Origin: SYFY01 sp031385325
Lineage (GTDB): Bacteria; Pseudomonadota; Gammaproteobacteria; Pseudomonadales; Azotimanducaceae
Assembly: GCA_031385325.1 (NCBI GenBank)
Contig: JANNBJ010000092.1
Span: 1-22,545 of the forward strand
DNA: 22,545 nt
Direction of reading: 5' to 3'
The notes beneath the pieces are model-generated. The model made no database searches and had not been told where the DNA came from. It was given only the letters and a program-made list of their open reading frames with translations. Both the position numbers and the translations under genes were made by a program. Below, in pieces: positions 1-6,672 of the stretch; the stretch's first letter is position 1, and each line of letters begins with the position of its first letter.

Positions 1-1090
1 AAACGTTGAATCTGAAGTGCATGACATCCCCATCCTGCACAACATACTCCTTGCCTTCCAGACGCCAACGGCCTGCATCTTTTGCGCCTTGCTCGCCACC
101 ATGCGTCACAAAGTCGTCATAGCCGATCACTTCGGCGCGAATGAAACCCTTTTCAAAATCAGTATGGATCACCGCCGCCGCCTGCGGCGCACGCGCGCCG
201 ATCCGTACGGTCCAGGCGCGCACTTCCTTGGGTCCGGCGGTGAAGTACTGCTGCAACCCCAACAATCGGTGTCCAGCGCGAATAACCCGGTTGAGACCAG
301 GCTCTTCAATGCCTAGCGCATCGAGAAATTCCTGCCGCTCTTCATCGATCAGCTCAGCGACTTCAGCTTCAATCTTGTTGCAGATCGGCACCACTTCAGC
401 GCCTTCACTGGCGGAGATTGCGCGCACCTCGTCGAGCAATGGATTGTTCTCGAAACCATCTTCGGCCACATTGGCGATGTACATCACCGGCTTCGCAGTA
501 ATGAGGTGAAGATCACGCAGCAGAAGCCGTTCATGATCATCCAGCGCCATCGTCCTGACGGCAAGCCCACGCTCAAGCGTGTCCTGCACACGCTCGAGCA
601 ATGCGGATAGAACCTTCGCATCCTTGTCACCTGAGTTGGCAACACGACGCGCGCGATCCTTTACCTTGGCAACGGTTTCAAGGTCTGCCAGGGCAAGTTC
701 GGTATTGATGATCTCGATGTCGCTCTTGGGTGAGATCGCGCCGGCAACGTGAATGATGTTCTCGTCCAGGAAGCAGCGGACAACATGCGCGATGGCCTGT
801 GTCTCACGAATGTGCGCGAGAAACTGGTTACCCAGTCCCTCGCCCTGAGACGCGCCTGCAACCAGACCAGCAATGTCCACAAATTCCATGCTCGCAGGAA
901 TCACCTTCTGCGGCTTGACGATGGCTGCCAGTCTGTCCAGACGTGGATCAGAAACCGGGACGATTCCCGTGTTCGGGTCGATGGTGCAGAACGGGAAATT
1001 CTCGGCTGCAATCCCCGCACGGGTCAGCGCGTTGAAGAGTGTGGACTTCCCGACGTTTGGAAGGCCGACGATGCCGCAGTTGAATGCCAT
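1..1090 (-). CDS. ychF: Ribosome-binding ATPase YchF (Obg-like, OLA1 family), stop codon cut by the window edge
   Basis: YchF is a cytosolic P-loop NTPase of the Obg/TRAFAC class that binds ribosomes and prefers ATP to GTP. The minus-strand reading begins MAFNCGIVGLPNVGKSTLFN, with the G1 P-loop GLPNVGKST at residues 9-17, then a DIAGLVAGAS switch region. NVAED stands where a true GTPase would have NKxD, which fits the ATP preference known for the family. The C-terminus reads GDVMHFRFNV, the usual TGS-domain ending. All 363 codons are present, the normal family length; only the first base of the stop codon lies inside the window. An AGGA ribosome binding site sits 9 nt before the ATG. It follows pth by 66 bp on the same strand, the common pth-ychF arrangement. 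Confidence 0.97.
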   Translation of the reverse strand, partial: MAFNCGIVGLPNVGKSTLFNALTRAGIAAENFPFCTIDPNTGIVPVSDPRLDRLAAIVKPQKVIPASMEFVDIAGLVAGASQGEGLGNQFLAHIRETQAIAHVVRCFLDENIIHVAGAISPKSDIEIINTELALADLETVAKVKDRARRVANSGDKDAKVLSALLERVQDTLERGLAVRTMALDDHERLLLRDLHLITAKPVMYIANVAEDGFENNPLLDEVRAISASEGAEVVPICNKIEAEVAELIDEERQEFLDALGIEEPGLNRVIRAGHRLLGLQQYFTAGPKEVRAWTVRIGARAPQAAAVIHTDFEKGFIRAEVIGYDDFVTHGGEQGAKDAGRWRLEGKEYVVQDGDVMHFRFNV

Positions 1091-1156
1091 TGTGTTCTGT
1101 CCTGCAATTGGTGGTGTTATCTACACGTCAGGTTGTTGGTATTGGTCTGGAAGGGC

Positions 1157-1759
1157 CTACTCTGTCTTCGGCAATTGAACAGGTGCGTGAAGGAGTGTCA
1201 TCGCCCTCTGGAGATCGCCAGCAAACAAGTGGGCGTACACCTGATCGTCGAAGCGCCAGGCCGCTTCAACCATTTCCAGTTCGGTGGCTGGCATGCGTTC
1301 CGAGGTGAGATAACCCACCATCTTTTCCTTGTCGCCGGGGTGTCCTACCCCGATGCGTAATCGCAGAAACCCTTGGTCATTCCCCAGACAGGAGATGATG
1401 CTGCGAATACCGTTATGGCCTCCTGCTCCACCGCCGTCCTTGAGTTTCAGCACACCCGGTTCAAAGGCAACTTCGTCATAGGCGATAAGAATTTCACTCG
1501 TCTCCAATTTGTAGAAACGAGCCACTGCGCTGACCGCCTCGCCTGACAAGTTGACGTACGTATCCGGGATGAGCAGGAATATCTCCTCACCCTGCCAAAG
1601 GCCGCGACCGACCTGACCTTTGAACTTCGAATCACTGGTCAGTCGTATGCCGGCTCGACCAGCAAGAGATTCAACAAACTCGGCACCGACATTGTGCCGC
1701 GTATGGCGATAGCGCGGGCCAGGGTTACCCAGCCCGGCAATGAGACGTATCCCGGCCAT
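1157..1759 (-). CDS. pth: Peptidyl-tRNA hydrolase
   Basis: Pth cleaves the ester bond of peptidyl-tRNAs released prematurely from ribosomes, recycling the tRNA. The 200-residue product has the family N-terminus (IAGLGNPGPRY), with Asn12 and catalytic His22 in the TRHNVG motif, Asp95 in the AYDE motif, and Asn116 in GGHNG. These correspond to the Asn/His/Asp/Asn active-site set of E. coli Pth. The position usually occupied by His before the Asp (HDELD) is Tyr here, and the second acidic residue is Ala, a small deviation near the active site. The ATG at 1759 is preceded by a plausible AGGTG ribosome binding site. It lies 97 bp downstream of rplY, and two hairpins occupy that spacer. Confidence 0.97.
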   Translation of the reverse strand: MAGIRLIAGLGNPGPRYRHTRHNVGAEFVESLAGRAGIRLTSDSKFKGQVGRGLWQGEEIFLLIPDTYVNLSGEAVSAVARFYKLETSEILIAYDEVAFEPGVLKLKDGGGAGGHNGIRSIISCLGNDQGFLRLRIGVGHPGDKEKMVGYLTSERMPATELEMVEAAWRFDDQVYAHLFAGDLQRAMTLLHAPVQLPKTE

Positions 1760-1780
1760 TTAAGACACCTGCTCGAAGTG

Positions 1781-1804
1781 GGGCGGGCTGCAATGAACCC
1801 GCCC
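1781..1804 (-). other. GC-only inverted repeat just upstream of pth
   Basis: GGGCGGG at 1781-1787 pairs perfectly with CCCGCCC at 1798-1804 around a 10-nt loop, giving a 7-bp all-GC stem. In the minus-strand transcript it lies about 20 nt before the pth start and is not followed by a U-run, so it is not a classical intrinsic terminator. It could attenuate pth translation or mark an RNA processing boundary; that role is inference. Confidence 0.55.
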
Positions 1805-1818
1805 TGATGCTTGAAGGA

Positions 1819-1848
1819 GACAATTGATGCGCGAAAACACCAATTGTC
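1819..1848 (-). other. 11-bp stem hairpin directly downstream of rplY
   Basis: GACAATTGATG at 1819-1829 pairs with CACCAATTGTC at 1838-1848 (one G-U wobble) around an 8-nt loop. The stem starts about 10 nt after the rplY stop codon at 1859-1861. On the minus-strand RNA the sequence after the stem is UCCUUCAAG, not a U-tract, so factor-independent termination is unlikely. A 3'-end stabilising structure or RNase processing site is a reasonable guess. Confidence 0.55.
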
Positions 1849-1858
1849 CCGAGCCTCA

Positions 1859-2491
1859 TCAGGCTTTCTTCGGTTCGCCCTTCGGTTCGTCCTTCGCTTC
1901 GTCCGCTGTGCCTTTGGGCGCGTTGAGGGATACCACTTGCAGGTCGTGGTCCGAGCCAAACCGCAGCTCCGGAATCGTCACGCCTTCTGGCAACTTCAGA
2001 TCGGAAAGGTGGATCGCCTTGCCTAGTTCGAGATGCTCGACATCCACTTCGATGTACTCGGGAAGATTGGCCGGGAGGCAGCTGATGATGACTTCGGACA
2101 GGTTGTGCGACAGCAAACCACCACCAATTTTCACACCGATGCACTTTTCCTCATTGAGGAAATGCAACGGAACGTGAACTTCGATCGCCCGGTTCGCGCT
2201 GATCCGAAAGAAATCGATGTGCATGACCGTTTCTTTGGCAGGATGCCGCTGAATATCGCGGACCACAGACTGATAAGCCTGCCCTTCGACATTCACCACG
2301 ACGACCTGAGAGAAAAACGCTTCGTTCTGCAGAGCCTTGCCAAGTGCGTTGGCATCCAGCAACAGCGAGGTGGGTTCACCTTCGCCGCCATAGATGATGC
2401 CAGGCACCTTGTTGGTTTTACGCAGGCGGCGGCTCGCTCCTTTCCCTACGTCCTTGCGCAGCTCTGCGCTGATTTGAATCTGGTTGGACAT
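1859..2491 (-). CDS. rplY: 50S ribosomal protein L25/general stress protein Ctc (long form)
   Basis: L25 binds 5S rRNA in the large ribosomal subunit. The product has 210 residues and carries the L25 N-terminal domain (residues about 5-95, with the typical start ISAELRKDVGKGASRRLRK and VPGIIYGGEGEP) followed by the TL5/CTC-type C-terminal beta domain. A low-complexity tail rich in Lys, Glu and Pro ends the protein. This is the long form common in pseudomonads and relatives, about twice the length of the 94-residue E. coli L25. I chose the ATG at 2491 because the family homology starts there and a GGAG ribosome binding site lies 9 nt upstream; a longer in-frame reading from 2563 adds 24 unconserved residues. 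A hairpin sits immediately before the ribosome binding site. Confidence 0.96.
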   Translation of the reverse strand: MSNQIQISAELRKDVGKGASRRLRKTNKVPGIIYGGEGEPTSLLLDANALGKALQNEAFFSQVVVVNVEGQAYQSVVRDIQRHPAKETVMHIDFFRISANRAIEVHVPLHFLNEEKCIGVKIGGGLLSHNLSEVIISCLPANLPEYIEVDVEHLELGKAIHLSDLKLPEGVTIPELRFGSDHDLQVVSLNAPKGTADEAKDEPKGEPKKA

Positions 2492-2508
2492 GTGCTTTGA
2501 CTCCAAGG

Positions 2509-2528
2509 CGATACCATCGGCGGTATCG
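2509..2528 (-). promoter_or_regulatory. Leader hairpin immediately upstream of the rplY ribosome binding site
   Basis: CGATACC at 2509-2515 and GGTATCG at 2522-2528 form a perfect 7-bp stem with a 6-nt loop. In the minus-strand mRNA it abuts the GGAG ribosome binding site (2501-2504) of rplY. Position and symmetry suggest a translational control or mRNA-stability element. L25 autoregulation through it is speculation. Confidence 0.45.
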
Positions 2529-2543
2529 TTTTCAGTTGACGGG

Positions 2544-2571
2544 TATTGTCGGTGCGCGACCACACTGACAA
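2544..2571 (-). promoter_or_regulatory. Candidate sigma70 promoter for rplY
   Basis: On the minus strand TTGTCA (2566-2571) is followed after 16 nt by ACAATA (2544-2549); the overlapping GACAAT gives a 15-nt spacing. Matches to consensus are moderate. A start here would give a leader of about 47 nt that contains the hairpin at 2509-2528. Cotranscription with the upstream tRNA is an alternative. Confidence 0.35.
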
Positions 2572-2653
2572 CACATAACTGCTCGCGAGGTCTTTTCTGC
2601 TTGCGCAGTGGACCAGCACGAATTCAGTTCTGGTGCCCTTATTGGGCTGGAAT

Positions 2654-2728
2654 TGGCTGGGGCGGAAGGATTCGAACCTACGCATGGCGGGATCAAAACC
2701 CGCTGCCTTACCACTTGGCGACGCCCCA
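2654..2728 (-). tRNA. tRNA-Gln (anticodon TTG), CCA encoded
   Basis: The 75-nt gene folds into a standard cloverleaf. The acceptor stem is TGGGGCG/CGCCCCA with a G discriminator and an encoded CCA (2654-2656). The anticodon arm is GCGGG-TTTTGAT-CCCGC, placing TTG at positions 34-36, and the T-loop is GTTCGAATC. Its start TGGGGCGTCGCCAAGTGGTA closely resembles E. coli tRNA-Gln, including the weak first pair (T1-A72) that glutaminyl-tRNA synthetase recognises. It lies between lolB and rplY, where pseudomonads also carry a tRNA-Gln next to prs. Confidence 0.97.
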
Positions 2729-2743
2729 ATACTCAATCGTTTT

Positions 2744-2762
2744 CAGCCAATCTCACTGGCTG
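2744..2762 (-). other. Hairpin in the tRNA-Gln 5' leader
   Basis: CAGCCA (2744-2749) and TGGCTG (2757-2762) form a 6-bp stem with a 7-nt loop, 15 nt before the mature 5' end of the tRNA. Two further palindromes occur in the same leader: a 13-bp one centred on CCTGCA-C-TGCAGG at 2776-2788 and a CCCG/CGGG stem at 2804-2817. A role in tRNA precursor processing is possible but unproven. Confidence 0.4.
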
Positions 2763-2822
2763 AACCGGTCGATAGCCTGCAGTGCAGGAGATCCTTTGTC
2801 GGTCCCGAAAAAACGGGCCAGC

Positions 2823-2851
2823 ATTGTCTGTGGGCCTCCCGTCGGTGTCAA
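2823..2851 (-). promoter_or_regulatory. Strong sigma70-type promoter for tRNA-Gln
   Basis: On the minus strand a perfect TTGACA -35 (2846-2851) is separated by exactly 17 nt from GACAAT (2823-2828), which matches four of six bases of TATAAT. Transcription would start about 90 nt before the tRNA. It lies just downstream of the lolB stop codon, so the tRNA appears to have its own promoter. Confidence 0.65.
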
Positions 2852-2883
2852 ACGGATTACCTGAATCGAGCGGCCCAAACAAA

Positions 2884-3492
2884 TTACCTTGAGCCGGGCG
2901 TCTGCAGGCCAGAGGTCGGCCCTCCGGCTTGAACTGGCTGCACAACCAGGATGACGCGGTAATCGCCGTTCACCGCAGTGATTTTACGAGGCGCCACGGA
3001 CTGGCCCTCATAGGCGTAGGTAAGGGTCCACCCTAGCTGCACAAAACCGGTCATGCGACCGACGACGTCGACCTGCGGTTGATCCAGTGGTACGGCCGCA
3101 ATCGGCCCGCCGAGCACCCACTCGGGTAGTGCTTCAAGCGGCAGATACCAGCCCAGCCGTTTCTCCATTACACGTCGAACATTGCCAGATTCAAGCACGC
3201 GGCCACTGGCGTCAAGAATTCGCAGACGATGACTGTCCCCTTCGAGAATGGTCCGTCCCTGTCCGAGCGGCCCCCAGAGTTCAATACGATAATGCCTGCC
3301 ATCCTGCTGCCATCTGAACCGTGCGGCATGCTGTCCCTGTAGGGATCGAACGGCCAGTTTGCCTTCGATCGCAAAGTCGTGATCGATCAGTGGCAGCCTG
3401 TCCTGTGTCTGGCAACCTGTGAGCAACAGCACGAAAAAGACGTTTAGAAAGAATGGCTTAGTCAGGTGGCCTCCCAGACGTTCTGCTACCAT
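2884..3492 (-). CDS. lolB: Outer membrane lipoprotein LolB
   Basis: LolB accepts lipoproteins from the periplasmic carrier LolA and inserts them into the outer membrane. The 202-residue product has a short signal peptide with hydrophobic core FFLNVFFVLLL and the lipobox LLTGC, giving lipidated Cys27. The mature part matches the LolB/LolA open beta-barrel fold: FAIEGKLAVRS, RFRWQQDGRHYRIELWGPLGQG, LGWYLPLEALPEWVLG, and a late W-x-L-x-Y strand. I chose the ATG at 3492 because AAGG lies 9 nt upstream; a GTG at 3510 and an ATG at 3498 are in-frame alternatives. It is divergent from hemA, as in many gammaproteobacteria. The ispE gene that usually follows it is absent. Confidence 0.94.
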   Translation of the reverse strand: MVAERLGGHLTKPFFLNVFFVLLLTGCQTQDRLPLIDHDFAIEGKLAVRSLQGQHAARFRWQQDGRHYRIELWGPLGQGRTILEGDSHRLRILDASGRVLESGNVRRVMEKRLGWYLPLEALPEWVLGGPIAAVPLDQPQVDVVGRMTGFVQLGWTLTYAYEGQSVAPRKITAVNGDYRVILVVQPVQAGGPTSGLQTPGSR

Positions 3493-3534
3493 GGGCATGC
3501 ACCTTGGCACGCATGTGAATGTTACTGCTTCTAC
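3493..3534. promoter_or_regulatory. 42-bp divergent spacer between lolB and hemA
   Basis: The two start codons are only 42 bp apart. There is no room for two full promoters, so each promoter must extend into the coding region of the other gene. I see no convincing -35/-10 pair inside the spacer. The AAGG ribosome binding site of lolB lies here; hemA has no clear Shine-Dalgarno sequence. Confidence 0.5.
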
Positions 3535-4785
3535 ATGGCAATCCTGGCATACGGCATCAACTATCGAACTGCACCCATTGAACTGAGGGAACGAATCAGC
3601 ATGCCTGAAGAAGGGCTGGCTGACTTCTTGCGCGGCCTGCGCGACTTCATTCCCAGCTTGAAAGAAGTGGCCATTCTCTCAACATGCAATCGCACGGAGT
3701 TGTACTGCGCACTGGACCCTCAGGATGAAGGTCGTGTACACGACTGGTTGACCCATTCCCGCCCGGTGACACGCGAAGAACTGGTCGGTGCTGGCTACAA
3801 ATACTGGGATCAAGATGCCGCCCGACACTTGATCCGGGTTGCCGCTGGACTTGACTCGCAGATTCTCGGCGAGCCTCAGATCATGGGACAGGTCAAGACC
3901 GCGTATGACATTGCACGGTCGACCGGCTCCCTTGGACCGGCGCTGAACCTGTTGTCACAAGTCACACTGCAGACCGCCAAACGAGTGCGGACAGATACCG
4001 ATATCGGCCGCAATCCGGTGTCTGTTGCGTCAACGGCGGTCTTGCTGGCAAAACGGATCTTCACCGATCTGTCATCGAAATCCGCGTTGCTGGTTGGCGC
4101 TGGCGATACCATCACGCTCGTCGCCGAACACCTTCACGCGCAGGGCATTACCCAGATCGCTGTGGCGAATCGAACGCTATCTCATGCCGAGAGCCTGGCC
4201 GGCCGATTTCACGGCGAAGCCATGCAGTTATCCGACATTCCGGCTCGCCTGCATCGATTCGACATTGTCATCAGTTCAACCGGCAGTGCCCTGCCGATCA
4301 TCGGCAAAGGCGCGGTGGAAGCCGCGATTCGTGCACGACGTCGTCGTCCGATATTCATGGTGGACCTCGCGGTACCACGCGACATCGAAGCGGAGGTCAG
4401 CGAACTGCCCGATGTCTATCTGTACTCCATTGACGATCTCTCCTCCATCGTCGAGGAAAACACCAAGGCCAGAAATGAGGCGGCACAGGCTGCGCATAAA
4501 CTGGTGGATGAAGGCGCGGAGAACTGGCTTCGCGAGGTTCGCGCGCATGAAGGACAACATGTGCTGCGCCTGTTCCGGAACAAGGCCAACACACTGGCCA
4601 ACGCGGAACTGGATCGCGCCCGGGCTGAAATGGCCCGCGGTACGCCCGTCGATGAGGTGATGGAACAGCTGGCACGAAACCTTACCAACAAGCTGATCCA
4701 CCAGCCGACGGTTGCGATTCGCAATGCGACCGCCGACGGACAAGCCGAGCTGCTCGACTACCTCAAGTCCCTGTACGAGCTGTAA
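3535..4785 (+). CDS. hemA: Glutamyl-tRNA reductase
   Basis: HemA reduces glutamyl-tRNA(Glu) with NADPH to glutamate-1-semialdehyde, the first committed step of the C5 route to heme. The 416-residue product has the N-terminal catalytic domain with GINYRTAP (residues 7-14), nucleophile Cys51 in STCNRTELY, and His98 in the ARHLIRVAAGLDSQILGEPQ block. The NADPH domain carries GAGDTI at 188-193, and the C-terminal dimerisation helix ends LDYLKSLYEL. I set the start at ATG 3535 because homology begins at MAILAYG; the in-frame extension back to 3466 is unconserved and overlaps lolB. No strong ribosome binding site is visible. Only 4 bp separate it from prfA, so the two are almost certainly cotranscribed. 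Confidence 0.97.
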   Translation: MAILAYGINYRTAPIELRERISMPEEGLADFLRGLRDFIPSLKEVAILSTCNRTELYCALDPQDEGRVHDWLTHSRPVTREELVGAGYKYWDQDAARHLIRVAAGLDSQILGEPQIMGQVKTAYDIARSTGSLGPALNLLSQVTLQTAKRVRTDTDIGRNPVSVASTAVLLAKRIFTDLSSKSALLVGAGDTITLVAEHLHAQGITQIAVANRTLSHAESLAGRFHGEAMQLSDIPARLHRFDIVISSTGSALPIIGKGAVEAAIRARRRRPIFMVDLAVPRDIEAEVSELPDVYLYSIDDLSSIVEENTKARNEAAQAAHKLVDEGAENWLREVRAHEGQHVLRLFRNKANTLANAELDRARAEMARGTPVDEVMEQLARNLTNKLIHQPTVAIRNATADGQAELLDYLKSLYEL

Positions 4786-4789
4786 CCAC

Positions 4790-5881
4790 ATGTTGTCTCC
4801 CTCCATGCAAGCCAAGCTCGCAGCGTTGGCCGATCGACATGAAGAAGTCGCCGTTCTGCTGACCGAAGCCGAGGTCGTCAACAACCGCGACCGGTATACC
4901 GCGCTTTCCAGGGAGCACGCCGAACTCGATCCCGTGATGCGCAGTTTTGGATCACTGCGGGCTCGGGAGGTTGAACTGCTCGAAGCGAAAGCACTGGCAG
5001 CCGATGAAGACCCGGAGCTACGCGCGCTCGCACAGGATGAAATCAGCCGTCTCGACGAAGAGATCACACTGGAAGAACAACAACTCAAGTCGAGCCTGTT
5101 GCCACGCGATCCAAACGATTCATCCAACATATTCCTTGAGGTGCGCGCAGGAACTGGCGGTGATGAGGCCGCCATCTTTGCCGGTGATCTGTTTCGCATG
5201 TACACCCGATACGCAGAAGGTCGAGGCTGGAACGTCGAAGTCATCAGTGATCGATCCGGTGAACATGGTGGTTACAAGGAAGTGATCTCCCGTATTTCCG
5301 GGCAGGATGTGTTTCGTCTACTGAAGTTCGAATCGGGCACCCATCGGGTGCAGCGTGTGCCTTTGACGGAGTCCCAGGGCCGCATTCACACGTCGGCATG
5401 CACGGTTGCGGTTCTGCCGGAAGTCGAGAACATCAACGAGATCGAAATCGACAAGAGCGATCTGCGCGTTGATACCTATCGCTCCTCCGGTGCGGGCGGT
5501 CAGCACGTCAACAAGACCGACTCGGCTGTTCGCCTCACGCATCTGCCGAGCGGCATCGTGGTGGAGTGTCAGGACGAACGTTCACAACACAAGAATCGGG
5601 CGCGGGCGATGTCGCTTCTGCAAGCGAAGCTGCTGGATGCGGCGCGTAGTAAACAGCAGTCTGAACAGGCAGAGAACCGACGCTTGCAAGTGGGCAGCGG
5701 AGATCGCTCTGAGCGTATACGCACCTACAATTTCCCTCAGGGACGGCTCACCGATCATCGAGTGAACCTGACGCTTTACGATCTCGACAACATCATCAAC
5801 GGCAACCTGCAAACCGTCGTCGATACACTTCAGCACGAATTCCAGGCGGATCAGTTGCGTGCTCTGGGCGAGGACGCATGA
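4790..5881 (+). CDS. prfA: Peptide chain release factor 1
   Basis: RF1 recognises UAA and UAG stop codons and triggers hydrolysis of peptidyl-tRNA. The 363-residue length is standard (E. coli 360). The GGQ motif lies at 236-238 within SSGAGGQHVNKTDSAVR; its Gln is the residue methylated by PrmC, encoded next. The stop-codon recognition motif of RF1 (PxT) is present as PLT at 191-193 in RVQRVPLTESQGRIHTSA, which separates it from RF2 (SPF). The ATG at 4790 sits 4 bp after the hemA stop; there is no strong separate ribosome binding site, which suggests translational coupling. A longer in-frame reading from 4712 would run through the end of hemA and is not conserved. Confidence 0.97.
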   Translation: MLSPSMQAKLAALADRHEEVAVLLTEAEVVNNRDRYTALSREHAELDPVMRSFGSLRAREVELLEAKALAADEDPELRALAQDEISRLDEEITLEEQQLKSSLLPRDPNDSSNIFLEVRAGTGGDEAAIFAGDLFRMYTRYAEGRGWNVEVISDRSGEHGGYKEVISRISGQDVFRLLKFESGTHRVQRVPLTESQGRIHTSACTVAVLPEVENINEIEIDKSDLRVDTYRSSGAGGQHVNKTDSAVRLTHLPSGIVVECQDERSQHKNRARAMSLLQAKLLDAARSKQQSEQAENRRLQVGSGDRSERIRTYNFPQGRLTDHRVNLTLYDLDNIINGNLQTVVDTLQHEFQADQLRALGEDA

Positions 5882-6672
5882 CCACCATCGCCGGCTGGAT
5901 GCAGCAGCACGGCGATCTGCCCCGCCTTGATCGTGAAGTTCTGCTCATGGATGAACTCAACAAAAACCGCGCCTACCTGATCGCTCATCCTGAACATCTG
6001 ATCGACGAAGCAATTCACGAGCAGCTTCACGAATCTGTTAACCGACTTCGCGCCGGCGAACCGATCGCCTATATTCGTGGCTGGAAAGAATTCCGAGGGT
6101 TGCGGTTTGACGTATCTCCAGCGGTGCTTGTTCCACGCCCGGAAACGGAGCTACTAGTAGAACTCGTACTGCATGAAGCAGAATCAAATTCGAGCGTACT
6201 TGACCTGGGCACCGGCAGTGGCGCAATTGCTGTGTCTGTTGCCCACGCAAAACCTGAGCTTGCCGTTGTCGCAACCGATATCAGCCTCGACGCCCTGCAT
6301 ATCGCTCGAAAAAACGCCATGCGTCAAGCGCCACACGTACAGTTTTGCCACGGTGACTGGTTTGCTGCGGTGGCCACAACGTTTGACATCGTCGTCAGCA
6401 ATCCACCCTACATCGGTGATTCAGAGACCGCTCTCTTGACTCTGCGGGCCGAACCGAGAGGCGCCCTGGTCAGCGGCTGTGATGGTTTGAGCGCCATTCG
6501 CAAGATTGTTTCAACTGCTGCTGACCGATGCCGACGCCTGCTGCTACTCGAACACGGCGCAACTCAGGGAGCAGCGGTCCGTTCATTGTTTACCGCCGCG
6601 GGTTTTCGTGACGTGCAGACCGAACGGGATCTTGCCGGGCTTGATCGCGTAACGTGGGGACGCTTGTCATGA
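5878..6672 (+). CDS. prmC: Release-factor glutamine N5-methyltransferase
   Basis: PrmC (HemK) methylates the GGQ glutamine of RF1 and RF2 using S-adenosylmethionine, which raises termination efficiency. The 264-residue protein has an N-terminal helical substrate-binding domain (about 1-75), then the Rossmann methyltransferase fold with the SAM motif DLGTGSG at 109-115 and the catalytic NPPY at 175-178, which binds the glutamine side chain. PRPETELLVE at 87-96 is also characteristic. Its ATG overlaps the prfA stop as ATGA (4 bp), and its own stop overlaps the next ATG the same way, so hemA-prfA-prmC and the next gene form one tightly coupled unit. The link to prfA is functional, since RF1 is the PrmC substrate. 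Confidence 0.96.
   Translation: MTTIAGWMQQHGDLPRLDREVLLMDELNKNRAYLIAHPEHLIDEAIHEQLHESVNRLRAGEPIAYIRGWKEFRGLRFDVSPAVLVPRPETELLVELVLHEAESNSSVLDLGTGSGAIAVSVAHAKPELAVVATDISLDALHIARKNAMRQAPHVQFCHGDWFAAVATTFDIVVSNPPYIGDSETALLTLRAEPRGALVSGCDGLSAIRKIVSTAADRCRRLLLLEHGATQGAAVRSLFTAAGFRDVQTERDLAGLDRVTWGRLS

Noticed and set aside
749..1360. 203-codon open frame on the plus strand opposite ychF and pth
   Set aside because: It is the antisense shadow of two clearly conserved genes, has no family resemblance and no ribosome binding site.
3553..3576. Tyr in place of the usual His in the GluTR N-terminal motif (GINYRTAP)
   Set aside because: Tyr or similar residues occur here in functional homologues, such as the B. 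subtilis sequence as I recall it; catalytic Cys51 and His98 are intact.
4276..5244. 322-codon open frame on the minus strand opposite hemA and prfA
   Set aside because: Low-complexity Ser/Arg-rich translation typical of antisense frames in G+C-rich DNA; hemA and prfA explain the region.
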